A stretch of 64,000 nt of DNA, from contig NZ_CP012831.1 of assembly GCF_001307275.1 (NCBI RefSeq), positions 6,440,501 to 6,504,500 on the forward strand, in the 5' to 3' direction. This DNA comes from Pseudomonas fluorescens. GTDB lineage: Bacteria; Pseudomonadota; Gammaproteobacteria; Pseudomonadales; Pseudomonadaceae. Each line of letters opens with the position of its first letter. Position 1 is the first letter of the stretch. The notes beneath the pieces are model-generated. The model saw only the letters and a list, made by a program, of their open reading frames with translations, was not told where the DNA came from and made no database searches. Positions 51,643 to 64,000 of the stretch are shown here, piece after piece. Position numbers and translations under genes: made by a program.

Positions 51643-54600
51643 AGGACAATCTCCATTTTTTCTGTCGTTGCCGCGTATTCCGAGAGCGTGGGCTGCTCGA
51701 ACAACGTCCGCACATCCGCTTCCAGACCCTCTTGGCGCATCCGCTCCATCAGGCTGACGGCAAGCAAGGAATGCCCGCCCAGTTCAAAGAAGTGATCGTG
51801 ACGCCCTACGCGCTCTACGTTGAGCACTTCAGCCCACAACTGGGCCAGTGTGATTTCGGTTTCGCCGATGGGGGCTTCGTAGCCCCGGGTGATGAAAGCC
51901 TCCAGGTCCGGCGCCGGCAGTACCTTGCGGTTTAGCTTGCCGTTGGGGGTCAGCGGCATGGCGTCGAGGCCTACATAGGCCACCGGCACCATGAAGGTCG
52001 GTAGTTGGGCCAACAGCCAGGTACGCAGCGCGTCGATGTCCGCCGCTTCGCCCGGCGCGTATTGGGTGAAATAGGCCACCAGGCGTTGTTCCCCCGGTAC
52101 GTCCTCACGGACCAGCACCGCAGCCTCCTTCACCGCGTCGTGCTGGGCGAGCTTGGCTTCGATCTCGCCCAGTTCGATACGGAACCCACGGATCTTCACC
52201 TGATCGTCATTGCGCCCCAGGTACTGCAGGGTGCCGTCAGGCAACCAGCGACCGAGGTCGCCGGTCTTGTACAGGCGTGCGTCGGCCTTGCCGTAGAACG
52301 GGTCGGCGATGAAGCGTTCGGCGCTGAGTTGCGGCAGGTTGAGGTAACCGCGAGCCACACCGACACCGCCGATATGGATCTCGCCGGGTACACCCACTGG
52401 CAGCAGTTGCCCGTGGGCGTCCAGCACATGCAATTGCATGTTTCGGACTGGCCGGCCAATGGGGATCGACTGGTGCCGGTAGGTCTCAAGGTCGCTGTCG
52501 GCCGTGTACCAGGCGACCACATCGCTGCACTCGGTCGGTCCGTAGCTGTTGATCACCGTCGGCCGTGGTTGGGCGAGTTTTTCCAGCATGGCGACCTGGA
52601 TCGGCTCGCCCCCCAGGACCACCCGTTTCAGGCAGGCCAGGGCATGCCCGTGGTCAGCGTCCACCAGCGCGTGGAAGGCGCTGGGCGACATATTGAGGTG
52701 GGTAATCCCGGCCTCGGCGACCTGGGCGACGATGGCGCCGGGGTTGAAGGGTTCGGCGGCCAGGTGCAACGAGGCCCCGACCATCAGCGGTACGAGGATG
52801 TTCTTCTGGGTCAGGTCGAAGTTGTAGGAGGACGCCAGCAGCACCGCATCGCCGGCGTGGAAAGCCAGGTCCTCGAGGTACCAGTCCAGCAGGTTGCGCA
52901 AGCCGCGATGTTCGACCATCACCCCTTTGGGCAAGCCAGTGGAGCCGGAGGTGTAGATCACGTAGGCCAGGTGGGCCGGCGTCAAGCCGGTGACCTGCGG
53001 GGTATGCTCCGGCTCGTCTTGCCATGGACCGTCGTCCAGGTCGATCAGTGGCACCTGAACCTGCGACAAGAGCCCTCGGGTCGCTACCTGGGCCAGTACC
53101 GCAGCCGGCTCGCTGTCGGCCAGCATGTAGGCAATCCGCTCGGCGGGATAAGCCGGATCCAACGGCACATAACCACCGCCCGCCTTGAGAATCGCGAGCA
53201 AGCCGATCACCATCTCGGCGCTGCGCTGGACACAGATCGCCACGCGCGAATCCGGTTGCACGCCCTGCTTGCGCAGGTAATGCGCCAACTGGTTGGCTCG
53301 CGCGTCCAACTGGCGATAGCTCAACGCGTGCTCGCCATGCAGGACGGCCACGCTGTCTGGCGTGCGTTGGGCCTGGGCTTCGAACAGCCCGAGAACGGTC
53401 TGCTCCTGCGGGTCTTCGGCACCACCGGTATTGAACTCGGCCAACAGTTTCAAACGCTCGCTCGGCGGCAGGATCGACAGTTGGTGCAACGGCGCCTCTG
53501 GCGTCTGCTCAAGCATCTGGATCAGGCCTTCCAGCGCCACTTGCACATAACCACAAAGCCGCTGCGCACCAATGCGCGCCGGGGTCATGACGCTGAAGCT
53601 GAACGCCTCGCCCTGGTCATCCACCGACAACGTCAGCGGGTAGTTGGTCCGCTCCTCACCACTGAGCACCCGGATACCGTCCCAGGCCGACAGCGCTTCG
53701 GCTGAAGCCGCCGCGCCGGTATGGCGATAGTTGAGCAAGGCACTGAACAACGGCGTCGGCGCCTCCACGCCGCTGCAACGTTGCGCCAGCACCAGCGAGG
53801 CGTGCTCATGGCCGAGCAACGCGCTCAGGCGCGCATGGGTCGCTTTCACACCGGCACGGACACCGGTCTGCCCCAGGCTCACTCGCAACGGCAAGGTATT
53901 GATGAACATCCCCAGTGCACGGTCGGCGCCCTCGCCGCCCTGCATCCGCCCTACCAACACGGTGCCGAAAACCACGTCGTCGCGACCCGACACCGTGCCC
54001 AGTACCTGGGCCCAGACCAAGTGATACAGGCTCGCCGCGCTCACTCCGAGCTGACGTGCCTGGAGCCGCAGCCGACGGCTGAGGTCGGCCTCGACCTCCT
54101 GGCGCACCTCTTCGATGCCGCTGCCGTCGCCTTGCACATCCTGCAAATCGAACGGCAACGTCGGCTCGTCGACATCGGCGAGCATGTCGCGGAAGAACCG
54201 TTCATGGGCTTCGCGACTCACGCCCAACCGAGCCTGGGCCACGTAGTTGCGATACGGCACCGATGCCGGCAGGCGTTGTGCCTGGCCGAGCATGTGCGCC
54301 TCGATCTCCGCCGACAGCACGGCCAGCGAGGTGGCGTCGTCCACCAAGTGATGGAACAACAGCATGCCCACCCAGCGCTGGTTGGCCGGGTCTTGCGCAT
54401 AAGCGACTCGCATCAGCGGCGCCTGGCGGATGTCCAGGCGATAGTGCCGAGGGTCGAAACGCTGATGCAACTGCGTGGCAACCTCCCCGGCCGCCGGATC
54501 CAGGTCAACCGACTCGACCACCAGCCGCGCCTCACGCCAGACCACCTGCACGGGCTCGGCCAGGCCTTCCCAGAGCACCCCGGTGCGCAGGATATCGTGA

Positions 54601-57600
54601 CGGCAGACGACGGCTTGCAGCGCCTGGGTGAAGTGTTCCACATGGGCGAAGCTGTCGAACGCGAACATCACGTACTGCAAGTAGGGATCGCCTTGGGCGG
54701 CGGCGATGTGGTGATACAGGATCCCTTCCTGCAACGGCGCCAGGGCGTAGATATCCTGCACATTTGCCACGCCACCCGGGACCATGGCCACGATCCGGTC
54801 GATGGCGTCCTGGTCCAGGTCGGCCAGGGGCAACATCTGCGGGGTGATCCGCGTGCAACCGTCCGGGATAGCGTTGCCCGGCACCACGACTTCCGTGTGC
54901 CCGCCCACCGCGGCAGCCAGGGCCGCCAGCGTCGGTTGGCCGAACAGCACTCGCACGTCGGCGCTCAAGCCGACATGGCGCATGCGTTCGAGCAGCTTCA
55001 CCGCCAGCAGCGAATGGCCGCCCAGTTCGAAGAAGTTGTCGTGACGGCCGATCCGCTCGAGGTCCAGCAGGTCTTGCCAGATCGCGGCAATGACCGTCTC
55101 AGTCTCGCCTTGCGGCGCTTCGTATTCGCGGGTCGCCACTGCCGACTGATCCGGCGCCGGCAAGGCCTTGCGGTCGAGCTTGCCGTTGGTGGTCAGCGGG
55201 AACGCCTCGAGGACCACAAACGCGCTGGGCACCATGTAGTCCGCCAGCGAAGCCAGCAATTGCGCACGCAGCTCAGCGGCTAACAATTGCGCGCCGTCTG
55301 CGGCAATGACATAGCCCACCAGGCGCTTGTCCCCCGGCGCGTCTTCACGGGCTATCACCAGCGCGTCGCTGACCCCCTCGCAGGCGGCCAAGGTCGCTTC
55401 GATCTCGCCCAGTTCGATGCGGAAACCGCGGATCTTCACCTGGTCGTCGTTGCGGCCCAGGTATTCGATGCTGCCGTCGGCCAGCCAGCGGCCGAGGTCG
55501 CCGGTCCTGTACAGGCGTGCCCCTTCCCCCCCGCTGAAGGTGTCGGCAATAAAGCGTTCCTGGGTCAACTCGGGCCGGTTCAGGTAACCCCGCGCCACGC
55601 CCGCGCCACCCACGTACATCTCACCCACCACGCCTACCGGCACCGGCTCGCGCCGGGCGTCGAGCACATACAGTTGCAGGTCGGGAATGCGCTTGCCGAT
55701 GGGGCTGACGCCCGTCAACTGCGCGTCGGCCGCTTCGAGGGGACGGTAGGTCACGTGCACCGTCGTCTCAGTAATGCCGTACATGTTCACCAACTGTGTC
55801 CCAGCATTGGCTACACGGGCGTACCAGGGCTTGAGCATCGCGGTTTCCAGCGCTTCACCGCCAAAGATCACCTGGCGCAGGCTGTGACGCAGATCGCTTT
55901 CGCCCTGGGCCACGATCAGTTGCCGGAAGGCGCTTGGCGTCTGGTTGAGCACGGTCACACCGGCCTGGCACAGCAGCGCGTAGCACTCTTGCGGGGAGCG
56001 GCTGACCAGCTGTGGCACCACCAGCAGGCGTCCGCCATGGATCAACGCACCCCAGATTTCCCAGACCGAGAAATCGAAAGCGAAGGAATGGAACAGTGCC
56101 CAGACGTCTTGCTGGCCGAACTCGAACCAGGGCTGGGTCGCCGAAAACAATCGTGCGACGTTGCGGTGCTCGACCATCACGCCCTTGGGCAACCCGGTGG
56201 AGCCGGAGGTGTAGATCACGTAGGCCAACTGCGACGAGGTCTGGCCCGGTACTTGCGGGTTGGCAGTGGACTGGCTGCGCAACGCCGGGCTATCGAGTTC
56301 GATCAGCCGTACCGACTCTTCGGCCAGCAGCGCCTGGGTGGCGGCATGCACCACGATCGCCACGGGGGCACTGTCCTCGAGCATGTAGGCGATGCGTTCC
56401 GCCGGGGAAGCCGGATCCAGCGGTACGTAGCCGGCACCCGACTTCAAGATCCCCAACAGGCCGACGAGCATGTCCAAGCCGCGTTCGACACAGATCGCGA
56501 CCCGGTCATCCGGGCGAATGCCCAGGGACAACAAGCGATGGGCGAGCTGGTTGGCCTGGGCGTTGAGTTCGCCGTAGGTCAGAACCTGATCCTCGAACAC
56601 CACCGCCACCGCGTCGGATTGCGTCGCGACCTGGGCCTCGAACTGGCGATGGATCAGCGCGTCGTGGGCATACGTCGCCTCTGGCGCATTCCAGGTTTCC
56701 AACAGGTGCTTGCGTTCGGCCGATGGCAATACCGCGAGGTTGTGCACCGCCGTTTGCGGCGCGTGCTCCAAGGAATCAACCAGGCTCTGCAGGGCCACCT
56801 GCACATAGTCACAGATACGTTGCGCCCCGATCCGGGACTCGACCTGCACCGTCAGGCTGAAGCCTTCGCCCAGGTCATCGACGTTCAGCGTCAGCGGATA
56901 GTTGGTACGTTCCTCGCTGGACAACATTTGCATGCCGTTCCAGGCCGACAACCCCTCATCCGTCACCTGCAGCGAACTGTGGCGGAAGTTCAGCAGCGCA
57001 CTGAACAGCGGCGCTGGCGAGGCCACCTCACTGCAGCGCTGGGCCAAGGCCAGGGAAGCATGCTCATGGCCCAGCAACCCGGTCAGCCGCGCGTGGGTGG
57101 TCTTCACCGCGTCCCGCACGTTTTGCTCATTCACGGGCACGCAGATCGGCAAGGTGTTGATGAACATGCCCAGGGCCCGATCGGCGCCGTCGCCGCCTTG
57201 CATCCGGCCCAGCAGGACCGTGCCGAACACCACGTTCTCCTGGCCCGACGCCACGGCCAGGACCTGGGCCCAAGCCAAATGGACCAGGCTGGCGGCACTG
57301 ACACCCAGCTGGCGGGCTTGCGTGCGCAGGCGCTGGCTCAAGGTGTCATCGACAAACGCCTTCACCTCCTCGATGCCGTGCCCGTCGCCCTGTACCTGGG
57401 CCAGTCCGAATGGCAGCGTCGGCTCGTCGATATCGCCAAGCATCTCGCGGAAAAACGTTTCGTGCTCCTGTTCGCTCGTCCCTAGGCGGGCCTGGGCCAC
57501 GTAGTTGCGGTACGGCACCGATGCAACCAGGTGTTCGTCCTGGCCCAGCAGGTGCATTTGCATTTCATGCTGCATCACGTCCAGGGCGGTGTGGTCCAGG

Positions 57601-60600
57601 GCCATGTGATGGAACAACAGGATCGCGATCCAGCGATCCTGGGCCTCGTCCCGGGCGTAAGCCAGGTGCAACAACGGTGCCCGGCCCAAATCCAGGCGAC
57701 TGTGACGCGCATCGAAACGGCTGGCCAATTGCGTGGCGATGTCGCCGGCCGTGGCATCGAGAACGATGCACTGCGGCGCCAGCACCACCTGGCGCCAGAC
57801 CACTTGCACCGGCTCATCCAAGCCTTCCCAGACCACACTGGTGCGCAAGATGTCGTGGCGATCGATCACCACTTGCAGTGCGCCGATGAAGGCATCGAGG
57901 CGCTCACGGTTGTCGAAGGCGAATTGCGATTGCAACACATAGGGGTCGCCCTGCTCGGCGGCCAGGTGGTGATAAAGGATGCCTTCCTGCAATGGCGCCA
58001 ACGGGTAGATGTCCTGCACGTTGCGCGCACCACCGGGAACGGTGGCGACGAGGCGGTCGATGGCCTCCTGGGACAGGTTGATCAAGGGCAACAAGTCCGG
58101 GGTGATGTGTTCACAGTCCAAAGGAATCAGGTTCGCCGGCACGCGGACTTCCCTGCCGCTGCCAATCGCCGCGGCCAGTGCGGCCAAGGTTGGCTGGCTG
58201 AACAGCACCCTCACGTCGGCGCTCAAGCCGGCCTGGCGCATGCGTTCGATCAGCGTCACCGCCAGCAGCGAGTGGCCACCCAGCTCGAAGAAGTGATCGT
58301 GGCGACCGATCCGTTCCACTTTCAGCAGCTCGGCCCACATACCGGCCAAGACCTGTTCGATCTCGCCCTGGGGCGCCGCGTAGGCCTGGCTCGCGTAAGC
58401 CTCGGCGTCCGGCGCCGGCAGCGCCTTGCGGTCCACCTTGCCGTTAAGCGTCAACGGGAACGCCGGCAACATCACGAACGCCGCAGGCACCATGTACTCG
58501 GACAAGGTCGAGGACAATTGCTCGCGCAACCCGGCCACGCTCAGCGTGACTTGCGGTTGGGCAATGACATAGGCCACCAGGCGTTTCTCGCCGGTTTCAT
58601 CGGCTCGCACCAGCACCACCGCGTCCCTCACGCCGTCACAGGCCACCAGCTTGGCTTCGATCTCGCCCAGCTCGATGCGGAAACCGCGGATCTTCACTTG
58701 ATCATCGTTGCGCCCCAGGCATTCCAGGCTGCCTTCCGGCAACCAGCGACCGAGGTCACCAGTGCGGTACAGCAGCGCGTCGGGTTCATGGCTGAACGGG
58801 TCGGCGATGAATTTTTCCGCGGTCAGGTCTGGTCGATTCAGATACCCCTTGGCCACGCCCTGGCCGCCGATGTACATCTCGCCGACGACACCCAACGGCG
58901 CCAATTGCTGGCGTGCATCGAGCACGTACACCTGGGTATTGCCGATCGGTCCGCCAATGGGCACGCATTCGGCATCCAGCGCCACGGCCTTCACCTCGAG
59001 GGTGGTGGCGTAGGTGGTGGTTTCGGTCGGGCCATAGCAGTGCACCAGGCGCAAACCGGGCGCCAGGTCCAGCAAGCGCCGGAACGACGCCACATCGGCC
59101 CGTTCGCCGCCGCACAACAGGATCCGCAGGCCGCCGAGGGCCTGGGGAATCAGTTGCACGTATTGGTTGAAGATTGCCGTGGTCACGAACAGCACCGTAA
59201 CGCCCGAGTCCTGCAGGACCTGGGCAAACCTTGACGGCTCAAGCAGGGTTTCATGGTCGATCACCACCACCTGCCCGCCATTGAGCAAGGCGCCCCAGAC
59301 GTCCATGGTGCTGGCGTCGAACGCCGGATTCGAGGCGAAGGCGATGCGGTCCTGCGCGTTGAAGTCGGCGTAGCCGTTGTTGATCACCAGGCGGTTGATG
59401 GCCCGATGTGGCACCAGCACGCCCTTGGGCTGCCCGGTGGAGCCCGAGGTGTACATGATGTAGGCGATCGACTCGCTGGACTGCGCCAATGCCGGGTTGT
59501 GCACCGGGCCCTGGCTGTCCAGCGTGTCCAGGTCGATGCGCGATGCACCCTCGGGCACGGTCTCGGTACTGAACGTCAGCAGGCACTTGGCCTGGCAGTC
59601 GTCGAGCATGAAGCCCTGGCGTTCCAGGGAAGCGTTGCGGTCCAGCGGCACGTAGGCCGCCGCGCACTTGAGGATCGCCAATTGGCTGGCCAGCAGCTCG
59701 ATGGAACGTGGCAACAGGATCGCCACGCAGTCGTCCGGTTGCACGCCAAGGCCGATCAGGTGATGGGCCAGGCGGTTGGCCTGCTCGTTCAACTGCGCGT
59801 AGCTCACTTGCCGCTGTCCATGCACCGCTGCAATCGCCTGCGGCAGGTACGTGGCCTGAGCCTCGAACAGCGCCAGAACGGTCTGCTCATGTGGATAGGT
59901 GCGCTGGGTGGCGTTGAAGTCCTCCAGCAACTGATTGCGCTCGCTTTGCGGCAGGATCTCCAGTCGGTTGAGTGGCGTCTGGGGCGCGTGTTCGAGGGCC
60001 TGCACCAGACTTTCCAGGGCCGTGTGCATGTAGGCGCAGATGCGCGCCGCACCGATGCCCTGCACTACCAGGGCGCTCAACAGGAAGCCATCGCCCAGGT
60101 CATCCACCGATAGGGTCAGCGGGTAATTGGTCCGCTCTTCGTTGCTCAGGAACTCGATGCCCTGCCATGCGGCTTGGGTTTCATTCGAGACCTCGGCCGC
60201 TGCACTGGCGCTGTGCCGATAATTGAGCAGCGCGCTGAACAGCGGCAGCGGCGCAACCACGCCGCTGCAACGCTGGGCCAAGGCCAGCGAGGCGTGTTCA
60301 TGGCCCAACAACCCGGTCAGCCGTGCGTGAGTGGCTTTCACCCCCTCGCGCACGCCTTGGCTGCTCACGTCGATCCGCAGCGGCAAGGTATTGATGAACA
60401 TGCCCAGCGCCCGGTCAGCACCATCGCCGCTCTGCATCCGGCCCAACAGGACCGTACCGAACACCACATCGTCCTTGCCTGACACACGCCCCAGTACCTG
60501 CGCCCAGGCCAAGTGGACCAAGCTGGCGGCACTCACGCCCAACTGCCGGGCTTGCGCCCGCAGACGCAGGCTCAAGGTCGCCTCGACAACCTGCCGGGCC

Positions 60601-63600
60601 TGCTCGATGGCCTGTCCGTCGCCGCTCACGTCCTGCAAGCCGAACGGCAAGGTCGGCTCGTCGACATCGGCGAGCATCTCGCGGAAGAACCCTTCGTGCT
60701 CTTGTTGACTCACCCCAAGGCGCGCTTGCGCCACATAGGCGCGGTACGGCATCGCCACGGGCAGTTGGTCGGTTTGGCCCAGCAGGTGCGCCTGCATCTC
60801 TTGCTGCACCACTTCCAACGCCGTGTGGTCGAGGGCCATATGGTGGAACAACAACACCGCGACCCAACGCTGGTTGAGCGCGTCTTCGGCAAAGACCAGA
60901 CGCATCAGCGGGGCCTGGGTGATGTCCAGCCGGTAGCGTTGCGGGTCGAAACGCTCCTGCAACTGCGCCGTGATCTCGCCCTTGGCAATGTCCAGGGCGA
61001 TCTCTTCCAGATGCAGCTTCGCTTCGCGCCACACCACTTGGATCGGTGCGTCGAAGCCTTGCCACACCACACTGGTGCGCAGGATGTCGTGGCGATCGAT
61101 GACGTATTGCAGCGCGTCCACAAACGCCGCCAAGCGGTCGCGGCTTTGCAGTTCGAACACGGTTTTCAGCACATAGGGGTCGCCCTGCTCGGCGGCCAGG
61201 TGATGGTAGAGAATGCCGTCCTGCAGCGGCGCCAGCGGGTAGATGTCCTGCACGTTGCGCGCACCACCCGGCACCGTGGCGACGAGTCGGTCGATGGCGG
61301 CCTGGGACAGGTTGACCAGCGGTAACAGATCAGGGGTGATGTGTTCGCAATGCAAAGGAATCACGTTCGCCGGAACGCTGACTTCCCTGCCGCTGCCAAT
61401 CGCCGCGGCCAGTGCGGCCAGGGTCGGCTGACCGAACAACACTCGCACGTCGGCGCTCAAGCCGACCTGGCGCATGCGTTCGATCAGCGTGACGGCCAAC
61501 AGCGAATGGCCGCCCAGTTCGAAGAAATTGTCATGGCGACCCACTTGCTCAACCCTGAGCAGCTCGGCCCAGAGTTGTGCCAAGAGCTGCTCGACCTCGC
61601 CTTGCGGCGCTTCATACTCACGGCTGACGTAGGCTTCGCTGTCCGGCGCCGGCAGTGCGCGGCGGTCGAGCTTGCCGTTGGCGGTCAACGGCAGTGTGTC
61701 GAGGCGAATGTAGGCCACCGGAATCATGTAGTCCGGCAATTGCCCCTGCAAATGAGTACGCAGGGTCTCGATGTGTGGCGCAACGTCCAGGTCCCGCGGC
61801 GTGAAGTACGCCACCAGGCGCTTCTCACCCGGGACGTCTTCGCGCACCAGCACCACGACATCCTTGACCTCGTCATGCTGGCCTAACCGGGCTTCGATCT
61901 CGCCCAGTTCGATACGGAAACCACGGATCTTCACCTGGTCGTCGTTACGCCCCAGGTAATCCACCGTGCCGTCCGCCCGCCAGCGCGCCAGGTCGCCGGT
62001 GCGGTAGAGCAAGGCACCGGGATCGGCATTGAACGGGTCGGCGACGAACTTCTCGGCGCTCAGCTCGGGACGATTCAAGTACCCTTTCGCCACGCCATCG
62101 CCACCGATGTACAACTCGCCGGCCACGCCGATGGGCACCGGCTGTTGGTTGGCATCCAGCACGTAGACACGGGTGTTGCCAATCGGGCGACCGATGGGAA
62201 TACCGCCCTCGCCCACGCTCTTGATCTCATGGGTGGTGGTAAAGGTGGTGGCTTCGGTCGGGCCGTAGCCGTTGAGCAGGTGCAGCGGCGCGCCTTCCTT
62301 CAGGACTCGGCCGATCACCGCTGGGTCGAGTACATCACCACCGACGATCAGGTAGCGCAGCTGGGCGAACACCGACATCAGCCCCGCGGCGTATTGATGG
62401 AACAGGCCGGCGGTCATCCACAGCACGCTGACCGATTGCTCTTGCAGCAGCGCCGCAAAACGTTCCTGTGTCAGCAGCACGTCCTGGTCGACCACCACCA
62501 CGCAACCGCCGTTGAGCAACGGTGCCCAGACGTCGAGGGTGCTGGCATCGAAGGCCGGGTTGGAGGCAAAGGCCACCCGGTCCTGGGCGTTGAACTCGGC
62601 GTAGCCGTTGTTGATCACCAGTCGGTTGATCGCCCGATGTGGCACCAGCACGCCTTTCGGGGTGCCGGTGGAGCCGGAGGTGTACATGATGTAGGCCACC
62701 GATTCGCCGCTTTGCGTCAGGTGGAGGTTATCGGCGGCTTCATTGAAGACCAGCGTATCCAGATCGACCCGTTGCGAGGCTTCAGGCGCTACCGCCGTGC
62801 CCGACGTCAGCACGACCTGTGCCCCGCTGTCCTGCACCATGAACTGCTGACGCTCCAGAGGCGCGCTGACATCCAGTGGGACATAGACGGCGGCGCACTT
62901 GAGGATCGCCAGTTGGCTGACCAGCAGCTCGAGCGAACGCTCCAGCGCAATCGCCACCCGATCCCCCGGTCGCACGCCGAGACCAACCAGATGACGGGCC
63001 AGGCGATTGGCCCGGTGGTTCAACTCGGCGTAGGTCAGGCTGTGCTCGTTGTGCACGGCGGCAACGGCTTGCGGACGCTCGTTGGCTTGCGCCTCGAACA
63101 GGCCATGGACGGTCCTGTCCTGAGGATAGCGTCGGGCAGTGGTATTGAAGCCGGTCAGTACCTGATGACGCTCGGCTTGCGGCAGTACCGCCAGCGTTTG
63201 CAAGCGTGATGTCGGGTCGGATTCCAACGCCGTTGCCAAGCTTTGCAGCGCGGTCGCCATGTAGGCACAGACTCGCTGCGCACCGACACCGCTCGTGGCC
63301 AGGACGGTCAGGGCGAAATCTTCACCCAAGTCGTCGATACACAGCGTCAATGGATAGTTGGTACGTGCTTCGCCACCCAGTGTCTCAATGCCGTGCCAGG
63401 CCAACTGCGCCGCTTCTGTATCGGCCTGTTCGCTGGAGTTGCGGTAGTTCAACAAGGCGCTGAACAGCGGCAGTGGTGCCGCCACGCCGCTGCAACGCTG
63501 GGCCACTGCCAGCGAGGCGTGCTCGTGGCCCAACAGTGCGGTCAATTGCCCATGGACCGCCTTGACGCCGGCCTTGACGGCCTGATCGCCCACGCTCACA

Positions 63601-64000
63601 CGAAGGGGCAAGGTGTTGATGAACATGCCCAACGCACGGTCAGCACCCTGGCCGCCCTGCATCCGCCCCATCAATACGGTGCCAAACACCACGTCCTGCT
63701 TGCCGGACGCTTGCCCCAGCACCTGGGCCCAGGCCAAGTGATGCAAACTGGCAACGCCCACGCCCGACTGGCGTGCCAGGCGCCGCAACCGACGACTCAA
63801 GTCGCCGTCGAGCACCAGGCTCGCATCCTCGATGTCATGGCTGTCACCCTGCACCTGCTGCAAACCGAACGGCAGCGTGGGTTCGTCGACATCACCCAGC
63901 ATCTCACGGAAGAACCCTTCCTGCGCTTCACGATCCACACCCAAGCACGCCTGGGCCACGTAGTTGCGATACGGTACCGGAACGTCCAATTGACCGGCCT
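51639..64000 (-). CDS. Upstream lipopeptide NRPS, N-terminus outside window (last 4119 aa, four modules)
   Basis: The reading frame is open through the window edge. The apparent start near 63989 is a TTG inside a condensation domain, so the protein begins further right. Four modules are visible: partial C-A-T, C-A-T, C-A-T, C-A-T, with codes for Val-Ile-Thr-Hse, predicted residues 6-9. C2 and C3 are dual C/E. C4 is the variant HHLVDDATS after Thr, predicting Dhb8. There is no TE. The C-terminal tail (TEKMEIVL) is likely the docking partner for the 4391-aa protein, whose GTG start overlaps this stop. By analogy with 22-residue peptins, five more modules (fatty-acyl starter C domain, then Dhb-Pro-Ala-Ala-Ala in corpeptin) are expected upstream. 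Confidence 0.95.
51660..54855 (-). other. Module 4 (last) of the truncated NRPS: variant C-A-T, predicted homoserine (residue 9)
   Basis: The C domain has HHIAAAQGDPYLQY and HHLVDDATS. The A code D-L-K-N-V-G-S-D-V (FDLTQKNIL, LNMSPS, VLGGEP, SYGPTECSDV) is unlike every other in the window and resembles the homoserine code; corpeptin has Hse here. The A domain has only one copy. Confidence 0.7.
54898..58110 (-). other. Module 3 of the truncated NRPS: C/E-A-T, predicted Thr, likely Dhb (residue 8)
   Basis: Dual C domain (HHLAAEQGDPYVLQ, HHMALDHTA). The A code D-F-W-N-I-G-M-V-H is threonine. The following C domain is the DDATS variant, predicting dehydrobutyrine. Confidence 0.82.
55426..56231 (-). 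repeat. Thr A-domain repeat, copy 3
   Basis: Same family, in the truncated synthetase. It differs from the other two mainly near 55520-55570, where the sub-domain linker reads TFSGGEGARLY rather than PFSPEPNARMY. Confidence 0.85.
58158..61345 (-). other. Module 2 of the truncated NRPS: C/E-A-T, predicted Ile (residue 7)
   Basis: The C domain is dual, with a unique PLAPLQDGILYHH in place of LQEG. The A code D-A-M-F-L-G-C-T-Y is Ile-type and is carried on the 1.84-kb block shared with residue 11. Corpeptin has Val at position 7. Confidence 0.78.
58314..60152 (-). repeat. Ile module repeat, copy 2 (1.84 kb)
   Basis: Partner of 45151-46989. Outside the block the C and carrier domains of the two modules differ clearly, so it looks like a recent conversion tract and not an old whole-module duplication. 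Confidence 0.92.
61398..64000 (-). other. Module 1 in window of the truncated NRPS: partial C-A-T, predicted Val (residue 6)
   Basis: Only the C-terminal half of the C domain is present, after its active-site His motif, so its type cannot be read. The A code is D-A-L-W-I-G-G-T-F, Val-type. Confidence 0.8.
61909..62708 (-). repeat. Val A-domain repeat, copy 2
   Basis: Partner of 28861-29660. The Val A domain near 49000-49500 has the same code but is clearly more diverged and is not part of this pair. Confidence 0.9.

Noticed and set aside
63956..63989. Apparent start of the right-hand NRPS at 63989
   Set aside because: The codon is TTG in the middle of a C domain, between DxxxxLLGQ-type and PYRNYVAQ motifs seen intact in other modules, and the frame stays open to 64000.

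Overview
The window is almost entirely one non-ribosomal peptide synthetase (NRPS) locus of a fluorescent Pseudomonas. It is GC-rich, has a Pseudomonas-type REP palindrome, and carries Dab-dependent lipopeptide genes with dual condensation/epimerisation (C/E) domains, tandem thioesterases and MacAB export genes. The product is predicted to be a long cyclic lipodepsipeptide of the 'peptin' class (corpeptin, nunapeptin, thanapeptin, syringopeptin relatives). No exact known compound can be assigned from sequence alone.

Layout, left to right. 1-872 (-): N-terminal part of an RND-type periplasmic adaptor, truncated by the window edge. 869-2299 (-): NodT-family outer-membrane lipoprotein, overlapping the adaptor by GTGA. 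2300-2591: divergent intergenic region. 2592-3932 (+): class III aminotransferase, probably L-2,4-diaminobutyrate (Dab) synthase (dat). 3951-3980: perfect inverted repeat (REP/terminator) between convergent genes. 4018-5979 and 5982-7133 (-): macB and macA. 7212-38135 (-): a 10307-aa NRPS with nine modules and two thioesterases. 38136-38466: intergenic region with a candidate regulated promoter. 38467-51642 (-): a 4391-aa NRPS with four modules. 51639-64000 (-): the C-terminal 4119 aa of a third NRPS, four modules with the first C domain cut by the window edge. Biosynthetic order runs right to left.

Reading the adenylation (A) domain specificity residues by eye gives 17 consecutive residues: Val-Ile-Thr-Hse / Val-Ile-Ser-Ala / Ala-Ala-Val-Thr-Thr-Ala-Dab-Ser-Ile. 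This aligns with positions 6-22 of corpeptin as I remember it, with Ile for Val at 7 and Ser-derived Dha for Dhb at 12. The five missing N-terminal modules would lie to the right of the window. Stereochemistry from C-domain type predicts D residues nearly throughout, L-Ala and L-Dab in the ring, and a lactone from D-allo-Thr18 to Ile22.

The most interesting signal is in the C domains. The three that accept from the Thr/Thr/Ser modules expected to become Dhb8, Dha12 and Dhb17 share a private motif, HHxVDDxTS with GDPYLQ, while the other dual domains have HHxxxDH/DHT. The C domain after the retained Thr18 lacks it. A separate change (DIYALxPLQ versus DIYPLAPLQ) tracks perfectly with a hydroxylated Thr/Ser donor. 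The A domains of equal specificity are near-identical blocks, indicating homogenisation by recombination. The two transport systems and the Dab supply gene complete a self-contained production and export locus.
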